Positions 1 through 7,149 of a DNA stretch of 11,610 bases are shown here, piece by piece. Under the pieces are notes generated by a model, which saw only the letters and a list, made by a program, of their open reading frames with translations, was not told the DNA's origin and did no database searches. The stretch is from an uncultured Bacteroidales bacterium (GTDB lineage Bacteria; Bacteroidota; Bacteroidia; Bacteroidales; F082). Numbering within the stretch: position 1 is the stretch's first letter; every line of letters begins with the position of its first letter. The position numbers and the translations under genes are program-made. Location of the stretch: NCBI GenBank assembly GCA_946410535.1, contig CAMKAR010000033.1, positions 1-11,610 of the forward strand, written 5' to 3'.

Positions 1-23
1 GAAAACAAACTAACCATCTAATG

Positions 24-159
24 TCACAAAACTTGCAAAACCTACAAAACCTTTTTTGGGTTGTGGGAAGCCTGCCAACCGGCGGGCTTCCGGCGGCGCA
101 CGGTTGTGCAGCCGCCACACGGTCTCGTGGAGTTTTGCCTTGTTTTGAAGGTTTTGTGA
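24..159. repeat. Nested inverted-repeat element (REP/MITE-like or operator)
   Basis: The outer arms each carry three CAAAAC boxes. On the left they lie at 27-32, 36-41 and 45-50, with an exact 9 bp period. On the right they are inverted as GTTTTG at 132-137, 142-147 and 151-156. The outermost boxes extend to TCACAAAAC (24-32) and GTTTTGTGA (151-159). Inside lie two strong hairpins: 66-76 pairs with 81-91 (11 bp counting one G-U, loop AACC), and 92-101 pairs with 106-116 (10 bp with one bulged A, loop GGTT). There is no transposase or target-site duplication that I can see. It may be a palindromic intergenic repeat or a multi-box operator for the adjacent XRE gene. No good TAnnTTTG promoter box is visible here. 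Confidence 0.6.
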
Positions 160-175
160 TAAAAAAGAAGAAGCT

Positions 176-400
176 ATGATCATCATGAACTTAGACGTAA
201 TGCTCGCCAAGCGCAAGATGCGCTCCAACGAACTGGCCGAGCGCATCGGCCTCACCCAAGCCAACCTCTCCATCCTCAAGACGGGCAAGGCCAAGGCCAT
301 CCGCCTCACCACCTTAGACGCCATTTGCCGCGAGTTGCAATGCACGCCGGGGGATATTCTGGAATATCGCGAGGATGAAAACAAACACAGTGCGCCATGA
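176..400 (+). CDS. Small XRE/Cro-C1 family HTH transcriptional regulator
   Basis: A 74-residue protein that is almost entirely one helix-turn-helix domain. Residues 17-26 (SNELAERIGL) and 28-37 (QANLSILKTG region) form the scaffold and recognition helices, and the C-terminal part contains CRELQCTPGDILEY (51-64). This layout is typical of short YozG-like XRE regulators of about 70 residues that bind DNA as dimers. The ATG at 176 follows a purine-rich stretch (AGAAGAAG) at usable distance. A second in-frame ATG at 185 is an alternative start. The stop codon overlaps the start of the next gene as ATGA, which suggests translational coupling with the downstream lipoprotein. The inverted CAAAAC boxes just upstream could be its own operator, but that is inference. 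The target genes are unknown. Confidence 0.85.
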   Translation: MIIMNLDVMLAKRKMRSNELAERIGLTQANLSILKTGKAKAIRLTTLDAICRELQCTPGDILEYREDENKHSAP

Positions 401-1014
401 AAAAACTACACTTTGTTGCCGTAACAATTGTTATGCTCTGCTTAGGTGGTTGCAACACCCTCGCCCCCATAATCTTCGGCTTCCGCGAAATCAACGGCTA
501 TGATGCGGAGCAGTGCGAGAAATTCTATCGCAAGTTGCCCAAAGATTTCGTCTTCACGCCCTTGGTGTGCGACGAAGAACAATTCAGGCAAGTCAGCAAC
601 CTCGGCGCGGACTCCATGCAGATGAAAAACCTCTACCAGCCCCTGAAAATCATGTATTTCCACAGCAGCGAACTCGTCTCCTTCCATGTCAATTGCTACT
701 GTCCGCCCACTTTAGGTTTCAACCTGAATTGGAACTATAACCATCAATTCGATGAGTTTCCGCCAACCACTTCCGTGCCTTTGGATGGCTATAAGGTCAA
801 GTTAAGCGAAATGCAGACTGTTTTCCCAGAAATCAAAGGGGAGAAGGGCTACACGGTGCTCGTCTTTTGGACCAATATGCTGCACAAAATCTCCAAATCG
901 GAAATCAAGACGGTATATAAGAACTTGAAGAAGTTCGGCCAACTTGACGAGGTTGATGTCTACCTGATTAACAACGACATCACCATGACGAAATTGCTCA
1001 ACGAAACGAAGTGA
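397..1014 (+). CDS. Putative lipoprotein of unknown function, coupled to XRE regulator
   Basis: A 205-residue protein with a lipoprotein signal: a positive start (MKK), a hydrophobic stretch (residues 6-16) and lipobox LGGC with the lipidated cysteine at 19. It should therefore be exported and anchored in the inner or outer membrane. The mature part is small and globular. A strand-helix-strand pattern at about residues 152-193 (TVLVFWTN, a helix near SKSEIKTVYKNLKKFG, then DEVDVYLIN) resembles part of a thioredoxin-like or similar alpha/beta fold, but the region 150-205 has no cysteines and no CxxC motif. I do not recognise a family. The start overlaps the regulator's stop by ATGA. It looks more AT-rich, with more AAA/TTT/ATT codons, than the other genes here. 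A weak stem-loop follows at 1119-1132. Confidence 0.75.
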   Translation: MKKLHFVAVTIVMLCLGGCNTLAPIIFGFREINGYDAEQCEKFYRKLPKDFVFTPLVCDEEQFRQVSNLGADSMQMKNLYQPLKIMYFHSSELVSFHVNCYCPPTLGFNLNWNYNHQFDEFPPTTSVPLDGYKVKLSEMQTVFPEIKGEKGYTVLVFWTNMLHKISKSEIKTVYKNLKKFGQLDEVDVYLINNDITMTKLLNETK

Positions 1015-1118
1015 TGGTCCGCCATAATCGGCACGTAGCGCTCAGAACAAATCGGAATGGGTGCCTGTGTTGAGCATCAAGATTGATGTGCAAAAATACA
1101 CATTAATTCTGGAAACAC

Positions 1119-1146
1119 AGCACTTTTGTGCTCAATTAATCTTTTT
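1119..1146 (+). terminator. Weak terminator-like stem-loop after the lipoprotein gene
   Basis: AGCAC (1119-1123) pairs with GTGCT (1128-1132) around a TTTT loop. An AT-rich tail ending in CTTTTT (1141-1146) follows. The stem has only 5 bp and the T-tract starts about 9 bases after it, so termination here is plausible but uncertain. The rest of 1015-1155 holds nothing else clear, apart from a small CATCA/TGATG stem-loop at 1075-1088. Confidence 0.3.
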
Positions 1147-1155
1147 CCGCCCCAC

Positions 1156-1190
1156 TTTTGCCGTTGGTTCGGAAAAATGCAGTATATTTG
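1156..1190 (+). promoter_or_regulatory. Bacteroidetes-type promoter for the kinase-like gene
   Basis: TATATTTG at 1183-1190 is a perfect match to the Bacteroidetes -7 consensus TAnnTTTG. TTTTG at 1156-1160, 22 bp upstream, fits the -33 element, although the spacing is slightly long. Transcription would start near 1196-1198 and give a leader of about 17 bases before the ATG at 1214. The octamer TATATTTG is repeated at 1199-1206, so a second, nearly leaderless start is conceivable. Confidence 0.65.
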
Positions 1191-1213
1191 CGCCCAAATA
1201 TATTTGATTGAAG

Positions 1214-2410
1214 ATGTCAGAAAACAACTTTTCGACCGACTACACCGACCTCCGTCCGCTGCACACCTCGCGCTACGGCAACAGTAGGGTATTCGTCGGT
1301 AGCTTCAACGGCAAGAAGGTCGTCGTCAAGGCCTTGAAGGAAGAATGCGCCAACGATGCCGCCTGCCGTGCCTCGCTGCGCCAGGAATACGAGACCACCT
1401 CGATGCTCGACAACAAATACATCCGCAAGGCCCTCGACTTCGTCAAGATCGAAGGCTTGGGCGACTGCATCGTCTTCGAATACATCGAGGGCAAGTCGCT
1501 GGCCGAGCATGTGCGCGTGGGCACGCTCTCCGAAAAACAGGTGAAGAGCGTCCTCACCGAGGTGTGCGACGCCTTGTATTACCTGCAACGCAACGGCGTG
1601 GTGCACTGCAACCTCAACCCCGAGAACATCATCGTGAGCGCCAACGAAGGCCGCGTCAAGCTCATTGACATCGGTATCCCCGAGACCAAGCAGGACGCCG
1701 ACCGCGAACTGCTCATCAAGGAGATGGAGTTTGTGGCCCCCGAAATCATCAAGGGCGAGGACTACGATGCGCGGGCCGACATCTATTCGTTGGGCAAGAT
1801 CATGGAGTTCATCGGCGAGCGCAACATCTCGAAGCAGTTTGGCGCCGTGGCCACCCATTGCACCCAGTTCTCGCGCGAACAGCGCTTCGACTCGATCAGC
1901 GACGTGCGCTCGGCCATCACCAAGGGCCATTCCTTCGTGAAAGTCATCATCCTCGCCGTCGTATTGCTCGTGCTGGGCGGCTTGGCTTTCATCTATGTGC
2001 CGAAAATCAAGGCCAACGTGGAGAAGGAACGCGCCGAACGTCTGGCGGTCGACTTCTCGCGCGAGGTGGAAAAGATACAAGGCCAGCTCCCCGGGCTGTG
2101 CGAGAAATATGCGCTGAAGTCGCTGCAAGAACCCATCGCCGTCGACTGGACCGACGACAGCCTGAAAGCCGCCGAAGCCCTGATGCAGTTCCTCGCCCTC
2201 GACGACTATAGGGGCAAGGCCATGCAAACCCTCCAGCAACAAAGCAATGGCATCATGGCAAGCCGACAGGCCGACTTCGACCGCCTGCTCCTCAACGAGT
2301 TCAAGACCACTGCCGACACCATCGCCGTGCAGATGCGCTCGGCCTTGGAACTTCCCACCGACGACATGCTCCTCATCGAAGCCCGAAAGTGGTACGGACA
2401 ACGCCAATGA
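1214..2410 (+). CDS. Membrane-anchored Ser/Thr kinase-fold protein, probable pseudokinase
   Basis: A 398-residue protein. Residues about 10-235 have a eukaryotic-type protein kinase fold: VVVK with K39, a helix-C glutamate (probably E58), a catalytic-loop equivalent HCNLNPEN (131-138), DIG at 152-154, an APE-like VAPE (174-177) and a helix-F-like ADIYSLG (188-194). The usual HRDLKPEN loop has Asn133 in place of the catalytic base Asp and Asn135 in place of Lys, and the glycine-rich loop (YGNSRVFVG) is degenerate. Residues 242-262 form one membrane helix, followed by an approximately 135-residue C-terminal domain rich in charged helices, probably periplasmic. It is likely a pseudokinase that binds nucleotide or a partner rather than phosphorylating. 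The start is ATG 1214; an in-frame TTG at 1208 is less likely. It has its own promoter and ends 64 bp before the porW-like gene in the same direction, so a functional link with secretion is possible. Confidence 0.85.
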   Translation: MSENNFSTDYTDLRPLHTSRYGNSRVFVGSFNGKKVVVKALKEECANDAACRASLRQEYETTSMLDNKYIRKALDFVKIEGLGDCIVFEYIEGKSLAEHVRVGTLSEKQVKSVLTEVCDALYYLQRNGVVHCNLNPENIIVSANEGRVKLIDIGIPETKQDADRELLIKEMEFVAPEIIKGEDYDARADIYSLGKIMEFIGERNISKQFGAVATHCTQFSREQRFDSISDVRSAITKGHSFVKVIILAVVLLVLGGLAFIYVPKIKANVEKERAERLAVDFSREVEKIQGQLPGLCEKYALKSLQEPIAVDWTDDSLKAAEALMQFLALDDYRGKAMQTLQQQSNGIMASRQADFDRLLLNEFKTTADTIAVQMRSALELPTDDMLLIEARKWYGQRQ

Positions 2411-2474
2411 TTTTCCGCCCCGCTTGAAATAAACGCTGCAATTTGGAGTTATTGTTTTATTAAAAGAAAACGAA

Positions 2475-5150
2475 GTGCATAAGAGAACCTACATATTCAT
2501 GGCGTTAGGCTGCGTGATGGCGCTGCTGCTGAGCGGCTGCTCCACCAAGAAAAACACGCTCACCCGACGCATGTACCACAACCTGACCAGCCACTACAAC
2601 ATCTACTTCAACGGTGAGGCAAGCCTCAAGGAGGGCCAACAACAGCTCCGCACGGCGGTGAAGGATGACTACAGCCAGGTGCTACGCGTCTACAACTACG
2701 GCACCGAGCAAAACGGAATGGCACTGAACTCCGTCATGGACCGCGCCCTGGAGAAGACCGCCATCTGCGTGCAGAAACACTCGATGAAGTTTGGAAGCCG
2801 CGAGCGCGTGAGATGGATCGACGACGCCTACATGGTGATGGGCAAGGCACACTTCTTCAAGCACGACTACATCCCGGCCAAGCGCACCTTCGACTTCGTG
2901 GCCACCGAATACAACTACAACGACATCGCCTATGTGGCCAACATGTGGCTCATCAAGACCTACATCCAGACCGAGGAATACCCCAAGGCCGTCGCCATGA
3001 TTGAGCAACTATTGGCCAAGACCGCCGGTCTCAACAAGCCGCCCAAGGAGCTGATGCGCAACGTCGACTACACCATCGCCGACTACTACATTGCCGTGAA
3101 GGACTACAACAACGCCGTCAAATACCTCAAGAACGGCATCCTGCTCAACAGAGACCGCGACTTGCGCACCCGCGCCATGTTCATCCTCGGGCAAATCTAT
3201 ATGCAGCAGGGCGACGTCGACCGCGCCACGGCGCAGTTCAAGAAGGTCATCAAGCGCAACCCCGAATACGAGATGGTCTTCGAGTCGCGCATGAACATGG
3301 CCAAGATGGGCAACGCCAACAACGCCCCCGAACTTTACAAGATGATGAACAAGATGCTCCGCGATGCCAACAACGAGGACTACCGCGACCGCATCTATTA
3401 CGCCATGGCCGAGCTGGCCCTGCGCGAAGGCAACGAGGCCAAGGCCATCGACTACCTCCGCAAGTCGGTGAAGGCCTACAAGGACAACCAGATTCAACGC
3501 TTCCAGTCGTCGCTCAAGGCGGCCACGATGCTCTTCGACCGCAACGAGTACGAATTGGCCCAGGCCTACTACGACACCGCCGTCAGTAGCATGGACCGCA
3601 AATACGAAGGCTACGACAGCATCATGAACATCTCGCAGACCTTGAACGAGTTGGTGATGTATGCCTCCGTCGTCCGCGACCAAGACAGCTTGCTGCGCGT
3701 GGCCGCCATGGACTCGGTGAGCCGCAACATGCTCATCGACCGCATCATTGCACAAGTCATCGAGCAGGAGGAGATGGAGAAGGCCCAACGCGAGTACGAG
3801 GAACAATTGGCCTTGATGGGCACTGCCGTCAACGAAGGCGAGACGCCCAAGTCGGAACCGACGGGCAGCACTGCCGGCTCGTGGTATTTCTACAACCCCA
3901 CATCGGTGTCGAGGGGCATCACCGAGTTCACCCGCAAGTGGGGTATGCGTAAGAACGAGGACAACTGGCGCATCAGCGACAGGAGGAGCTTGGCCAGCGC
4001 ATTCAACCCCGACGGCGGCAACGACGAGGAACTGACCGAGGCCAAAAACGCCAAGGCCAAGCAAGACTCGCTCAATGCCACCTACACCAACCACGACCGT
4101 GGCTACTATCTTCAAGACCTGCCCTTCAGCATGGAACAGAAAGAAGTGTGCGACTCGCTCATCGCCGACGGGCTCTATCATCTCGGCTTCCTCTATATGG
4201 ACAGGCTCAACGACCTGCAGCGCTCCATCGAATCGTATGAACGGCTCGACAACCGCTACCCGGGCTACGAGAAAGAGCTGCCCACTTGGTATGCCCTCTA
4301 TAAGATGCACAAGGACCTCAACCACGAGGAACAGTCGTTGGTCTACAAAGGCAAGATCTTCGACAAATACCCCAACTCAAGCTATGCCGAGTTCATCAAC
4401 GACCCGACTTATTTCGAGAAGCTGCAAGCCGAGGAGAAAGAGGCTTCCGACTTCTACAGCAAGACCTACGAGGCCTTCGAGCAAGGGCAGTATTACCGCG
4501 TGAAGATGAACACCGAACGCGCCATGCAACTCTTTGAGAACGACACGGCCTTCATGCCGCGCTTCGCCTTCCTCCATGCCGTGGCCCAAGGCCGCTTGGT
4601 CGCCATCGACACCATGGCCTTTGCCCTCTACGAATTGGTGCGCACCTATCCCACCAGCAGCATCACGCCTTATGCCCGCCGCGTGCTCGAAGATGTCAAC
4701 GAGGAATACCATCTCGGCATTGTGCTGACAGAACTCGACAGCAAGGAAGGCGGCGACCAGCCCGAAGTCAAGAAGGCATCGCCTTACGCCTACGAACCTG
4801 GCAGCGAGCATTTCGTAATGATCGTTTGCGACTCGAAGACGGTGCGCATCGACCCGCTCATGGTGCGTATCAGCGACTTCAACAAACGCGAGCAACGCAC
4901 GCGGACCTTCAATGTAAAGAACGTGGTTCTCGACGAAGCCCGCAGCATCATCACCATCGGCAACTTCGAGAGCGAGAAGAAAGCAAACGACTATATCACC
5001 TCCATGTCGATGAACGACTACGTCTTTGGCGGCATCGACAAGGCGAAATACAACATCGTCCCCATCTCCGTCAAAAACTACCCGGTGTTCTACCAGGCGA
5101 AGGACTTGGAGGAATACAACTCATTTATCGAATCCAACACTAAAAAGTAA
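2475..5150 (+). CDS. porW: SprE/PorW-type T9SS lipoprotein with TPR repeats
   Basis: An 891-residue lipoprotein. The start is GTG: it gives a basic n-region (HKR), a hydrophobic core and lipobox LLSGC with Cys22, whereas the internal ATG at 2499 would lose the positive charges. The opening TRRMYHNLTSHYNIYFNG (30-47) and the segment around WYFYNP (470-475), followed by FTRKWGMR and NWRISDR (to 503), are hallmarks I associate with SprE of Flavobacterium and PorW of Porphyromonas. TPR-like helical hairpins run through about 115-375 (for example ALREGNEAKAIDYLRKSV, 315-332), and more lie around 560-650. Residues 778-891 form a separate C-terminal alpha/beta domain. PorW/SprE is needed for type IX secretion and gliding and is thought to couple outer-membrane and motor parts of the machine. 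The bactofilin gene follows after 6 bp. No strong promoter is visible in the 64 bp gap upstream, so cotranscription with the pseudokinase gene is possible. Confidence 0.85.
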   Translation: MHKRTYIFMALGCVMALLLSGCSTKKNTLTRRMYHNLTSHYNIYFNGEASLKEGQQQLRTAVKDDYSQVLRVYNYGTEQNGMALNSVMDRALEKTAICVQKHSMKFGSRERVRWIDDAYMVMGKAHFFKHDYIPAKRTFDFVATEYNYNDIAYVANMWLIKTYIQTEEYPKAVAMIEQLLAKTAGLNKPPKELMRNVDYTIADYYIAVKDYNNAVKYLKNGILLNRDRDLRTRAMFILGQIYMQQGDVDRATAQFKKVIKRNPEYEMVFESRMNMAKMGNANNAPELYKMMNKMLRDANNEDYRDRIYYAMAELALREGNEAKAIDYLRKSVKAYKDNQIQRFQSSLKAATMLFDRNEYELAQAYYDTAVSSMDRKYEGYDSIMNISQTLNELVMYASVVRDQDSLLRVAAMDSVSRNMLIDRIIAQVIEQEEMEKAQREYEEQLALMGTAVNEGETPKSEPTGSTAGSWYFYNPTSVSRGITEFTRKWGMRKNEDNWRISDRRSLASAFNPDGGNDEELTEAKNAKAKQDSLNATYTNHDRGYYLQDLPFSMEQKEVCDSLIADGLYHLGFLYMDRLNDLQRSIESYERLDNRYPGYEKELPTWYALYKMHKDLNHEEQSLVYKGKIFDKYPNSSYAEFINDPTYFEKLQAEEKEASDFYSKTYEAFEQGQYYRVKMNTERAMQLFENDTAFMPRFAFLHAVAQGRLVAIDTMAFALYELVRTYPTSSITPYARRVLEDVNEEYHLGIVLTELDSKEGGDQPEVKKASPYAYEPGSEHFVMIVCDSKTVRIDPLMVRISDFNKREQRTRTFNVKNVVLDEARSIITIGNFESEKKANDYITSMSMNDYVFGGIDKAKYNIVPISVKNYPVFYQAKDLEEYNSFIESNTKK

Positions 5151-5156
5151 TATATT

Positions 5157-5525
5157 ATGGCTATAATGGAAACACCTGCACGCAATCTCATCGGCAATGG
5201 AACCACCATTAAGGGCGACATCGAGTCGAATGGCGACATCCGCATCGACGGCCACCTGATTGGCTCACTCAAATCGAACGGCAAGGTCGTGATTGGCGCC
5301 ACTGGTGTCATGGAAGGCGACCTCAATTGCAAGCAAGCCGAAATATCGGGCGCGGTGAAGGGCAACATCGTCACCGAGGAGCTGACCGCACTCAAGTCGA
5401 CCTCGAAAGTGGAAGTGGACCTCAACACCAAGCAGTTGCTCATCGAGGTCGGCGCACAGTTTACGGGCAAGTGCGTCATGGGACAGCAATCCACAGTGGC
5501 AATGCCTAAGCAAAAAATCGGCTGA
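5157..5525 (+). CDS. Bactofilin (polymer-forming cytoskeletal protein)
   Basis: A 122-residue protein of the bactofilin (DUF583) family. The repeated short-strand pattern typical of a right-handed beta-helix spans about residues 12-108: [36 protein letters not shown] and [15 protein letters not shown]. Bactofilins polymerise without nucleotide and form scaffolds at the inner face of the membrane, where they position envelope or motility machinery. The N-terminal tail (about 10 residues) and C-terminal tail (about 12 residues, ending in lysine-rich MPKQKIG) are short and unstructured, as usual. ATG 5157 is 6 bp after the porW stop; ATG 5166 is an alternative. The stop overlaps the folE start. 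Being next to porW suggests, but does not prove, a role in placing the secretion apparatus or in cell shape. Confidence 0.9.
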   Translation: MAIMETPARNLIGNGTTIKGDIESNGDIRIDGHLIGSLKSNGKVVIGATGVMEGDLNCKQAEISGAVKGNIVTEELTALKSTSKVEVDLNTKQLLIEVGAQFTGKCVMGQQSTVAMPKQKIG

Positions 5526-6148
5526 TGATGGACGAAAAGCTAATGAAACGTTTCGGTTACGAAGCCATTGAACAATTCGACACGGAACGCTTGGCCAAGC
5601 TTCAGGAACATTACGCCGCCATCTTGGAACTCTTGGGTGAAGATCCTCAGCGCGAGGGCCTTCAGAAGACGCCTTTCCGTGTGGCCAAGTCGATGATGTT
5701 CCTTACGCACGGCTACGAGCAAGACCCGATGGAGATCCTGCTTTCGGCCAAGTTCAAGGAGGACTACCGACAGATGGTGATCGTCAAGGACATCGAGGTG
5801 TATTCGCTCTGCGAACATCACCTGATACCCTTTATCGGCAAGGCGCATGTTGGCTACATCCCCAATGGCTACATCACGGGGCTGAGCAAGATAGCCCGCG
5901 TGGTGGAGGCCTATTCGCGCCGCCTTCAGGTGCAGGAACGCCTGACCACCCAAATCAAGAACGCCATCAACGAGGCCTTGCATCCCTTGGGCGTGGCGGT
6001 CGTCATCGAGGCCCGGCACCTCTGCATGTCGATGCGTGGCGTGCAGAAGCAGAGCGCGGTGACCACCACCAGCGATTTCATCGGAGCCTTCGAGCGCGAG
6101 TCGACCCGTGAAGAGTTTTTCCAACTGATAGGAGCCAACCTGCATTGA
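5525..6148 (+). CDS. folE: GTP cyclohydrolase I
   Basis: A 207-residue enzyme that converts GTP to 7,8-dihydroneopterin triphosphate and formate, the first step of tetrahydrofolate and pterin synthesis. It acts in the cytoplasm, usually as a homodecamer. The type IA signature is complete. [10 protein letters not shown] (94-103) carries zinc ligand C96, catalytic H98 and zinc ligand H99. [23 protein letters not shown] (119-141) and [11 protein letters not shown] (162-172), which carries the third zinc ligand C167, complete the active site. The length is normal for the short bacterial form. The start overlaps the bactofilin stop (TGATG), so translation is probably coupled; a second Met codon follows immediately at 5528. 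It probably ends the porW operon, since a repeat-rich gap follows. Confidence 0.96.
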   Translation: MMDEKLMKRFGYEAIEQFDTERLAKLQEHYAAILELLGEDPQREGLQKTPFRVAKSMMFLTHGYEQDPMEILLSAKFKEDYRQMVIVKDIEVYSLCEHHLIPFIGKAHVGYIPNGYITGLSKIARVVEAYSRRLQVQERLTTQIKNAINEALHPLGVAVVIEARHLCMSMRGVQKQSAVTTTSDFIGAFERESTREEFFQLIGANLH

Positions 6149-6156
6149 CGCCTTTT

Positions 6157-6188
6157 GTCATTGCGAGGAGGAACGACGAAGCAATCCA
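6157..6188 (+). repeat. Truncated copy (left arm) of the CATTGCGA...GAAGCAATCC repeat
   Basis: GTCATTGCGA (6157-6166), an 11-base variable stretch and then GAAGCAATCCA (6178-6188) match the left arm of the large hairpin repeat at 9078-9149. There the same two blocks (9080-9089 and 9097-9107) are separated by 7 bases. The right arm is missing here. Within this half, ATTGC (6160-6164) can pair with GCAAT (6181-6185). It lies 9 bp after folE and could end its transcript or simply be repeat debris. Confidence 0.75.
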
Positions 6189-6243
6189 TAATTTTGAATT
6201 TTGAATCTTTAAATCTTTGAATTTTAAATCTTTAAATCTTAAA
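6189..6243 (+). repeat. AT-rich degenerate tandem repeat with a possible fabD promoter box
   Basis: The stretch is built from repeated 7-8 base units such as TTTGAAT, CTTTAAAT and TTTTAAAT, about seven units in a row, ending 7 bp before fabD. TAATTTTG at 6189-6196 fits the -7 consensus TAnnTTTG. It would start transcription near 6203, but the best -33 candidate (TTG at 6161-6163) is 25 bp away, which is too far. The units could have grown by slippage and might tune fabD promoter strength or the leader. Confidence 0.6.
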
Positions 6244-6250
6244 CCGAATA

Positions 6251-7135
6251 ATGATTAAAGCATATGTTTTTCCGGGCCAAGGTGCCCAATTCGTGGGGAT
6301 GGGTAAGGACTTGTACGACAACTTCTCCAAGGCCAAGGACATGTTCAAGAAAGCCAACAGCATCCTGAAGTTCAAGATCACCGATGTCATGTTTGAAGGC
6401 ACCGACGACGACCTTCGGCAGACCAAGGTGACCCAACCGGCCATATTCCTTCATTCGGTCATTTTGGCCTCCATGCTTGAGGATTTCGACCCAACCATGG
6501 TGGCAGGCCATTCTTTGGGCGAGTTCTCGGCGCTTGTGGCCAACAAGGTGCTGAGCTTCGAAGACGGACTGCGCCTCGTCAGCAAACGTGCCATGGCCAT
6601 GCAAAAGGCCTGCGAGGCCCAGCCGGGCACGATGGCCGCCGTAATCGGCATGGAGGATGCCACCATCGAGAACATCTGTGCCTCGGTGAAAGACGCCGTG
6701 GTGGTGCCGGCCAACTACAACTGCCCTGGCCAGCTGGTCATCTCGGGTTCGATAGAGGGCGTGGCTGCCGCTTCCGAGAAGCTGAAGGAAGCGGGTGCCA
6801 AGCGTGTGGTGCAACTCAGCGTGGGTGGCGCGTTCCATAGCCCGCTGATGGAGCCTGCCCGTCTCGAACTGGCCGAAGCCATCAAGGAGACCACCTTCAA
6901 CCAGGGTATCTGCCCAATCTACCAAAACGTCACCGGACAGTCGGTCAACGACCCCGAAATCATCAAGAAGAACCTCATCGCCCAGCTGACGTCGCCCGTC
7001 ATGTGGACGCAGACCATGAGCAACATCCTCGCCACGGGCGTGCGCTCGATCGTCGAGGTGGGGCCGGGTACGGTGCTGCAAGGCTTGTTCCGTAAGATGG
7101 ATCGTAATCTGGAGCTGTCGAGTGCAACCGTTTGA
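6251..7135 (+). CDS. fabD: Malonyl-CoA:ACP transacylase
   Basis: A 294-residue enzyme that moves malonyl groups from CoA to acyl carrier protein, supplying the elongation steps of type II fatty-acid synthesis in the cytoplasm. The opening FPGQGAQFVGMG (7-18), nucleophile motif GHSLGE (86-91, Ser88), the conserved arginine in SKRAMAMQ (Arg113) and the catalytic histidine in GAFHSP (His196) are all present. The end EVGPGTVLQGL (269-279) is also typical. The length is slightly below the roughly 310 residues of E. coli FabD but normal for this group. A repeat-rich spacer separates it from folE, so it probably has its own promoter. The S41 peptidase gene begins 14 bp after its stop, so the two are probably cotranscribed. 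Confidence 0.96.
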   Translation: MIKAYVFPGQGAQFVGMGKDLYDNFSKAKDMFKKANSILKFKITDVMFEGTDDDLRQTKVTQPAIFLHSVILASMLEDFDPTMVAGHSLGEFSALVANKVLSFEDGLRLVSKRAMAMQKACEAQPGTMAAVIGMEDATIENICASVKDAVVVPANYNCPGQLVISGSIEGVAAASEKLKEAGAKRVVQLSVGGAFHSPLMEPARLELAEAIKETTFNQGICPIYQNVTGQSVNDPEIIKKNLIAQLTSPVMWTQTMSNILATGVRSIVEVGPGTVLQGLFRKMDRNLELSSATV

Positions 7136-7149
7136 TTGGCAGTCAAGAC

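Noticed and set aside
24..159. Insertion sequence ends
   Set aside because: No transposase, no target-site duplication and too little space. At most it is a non-autonomous element.
1208..1213. TTG start for the kinase-like gene
   Set aside because: The ATG two codons later is a better start, and the TTG overlaps the second TATATTTG box region.
2499..2501. ATG as start of the porW-like gene
   Set aside because: It would leave MALGCV without a basic n-region. The GTG at 2475 gives a proper lipoprotein signal peptide.
3009..4325. Long open frame on the minus strand (438 codons)
   Set aside because: It lies wholly antisense to the porW-like gene and is made of low-complexity Val/Leu/His/Gly runs, as expected from the reverse of GC-rich codons. 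Similar shadows oppose the kinase, fabD, folE and peptidase genes.
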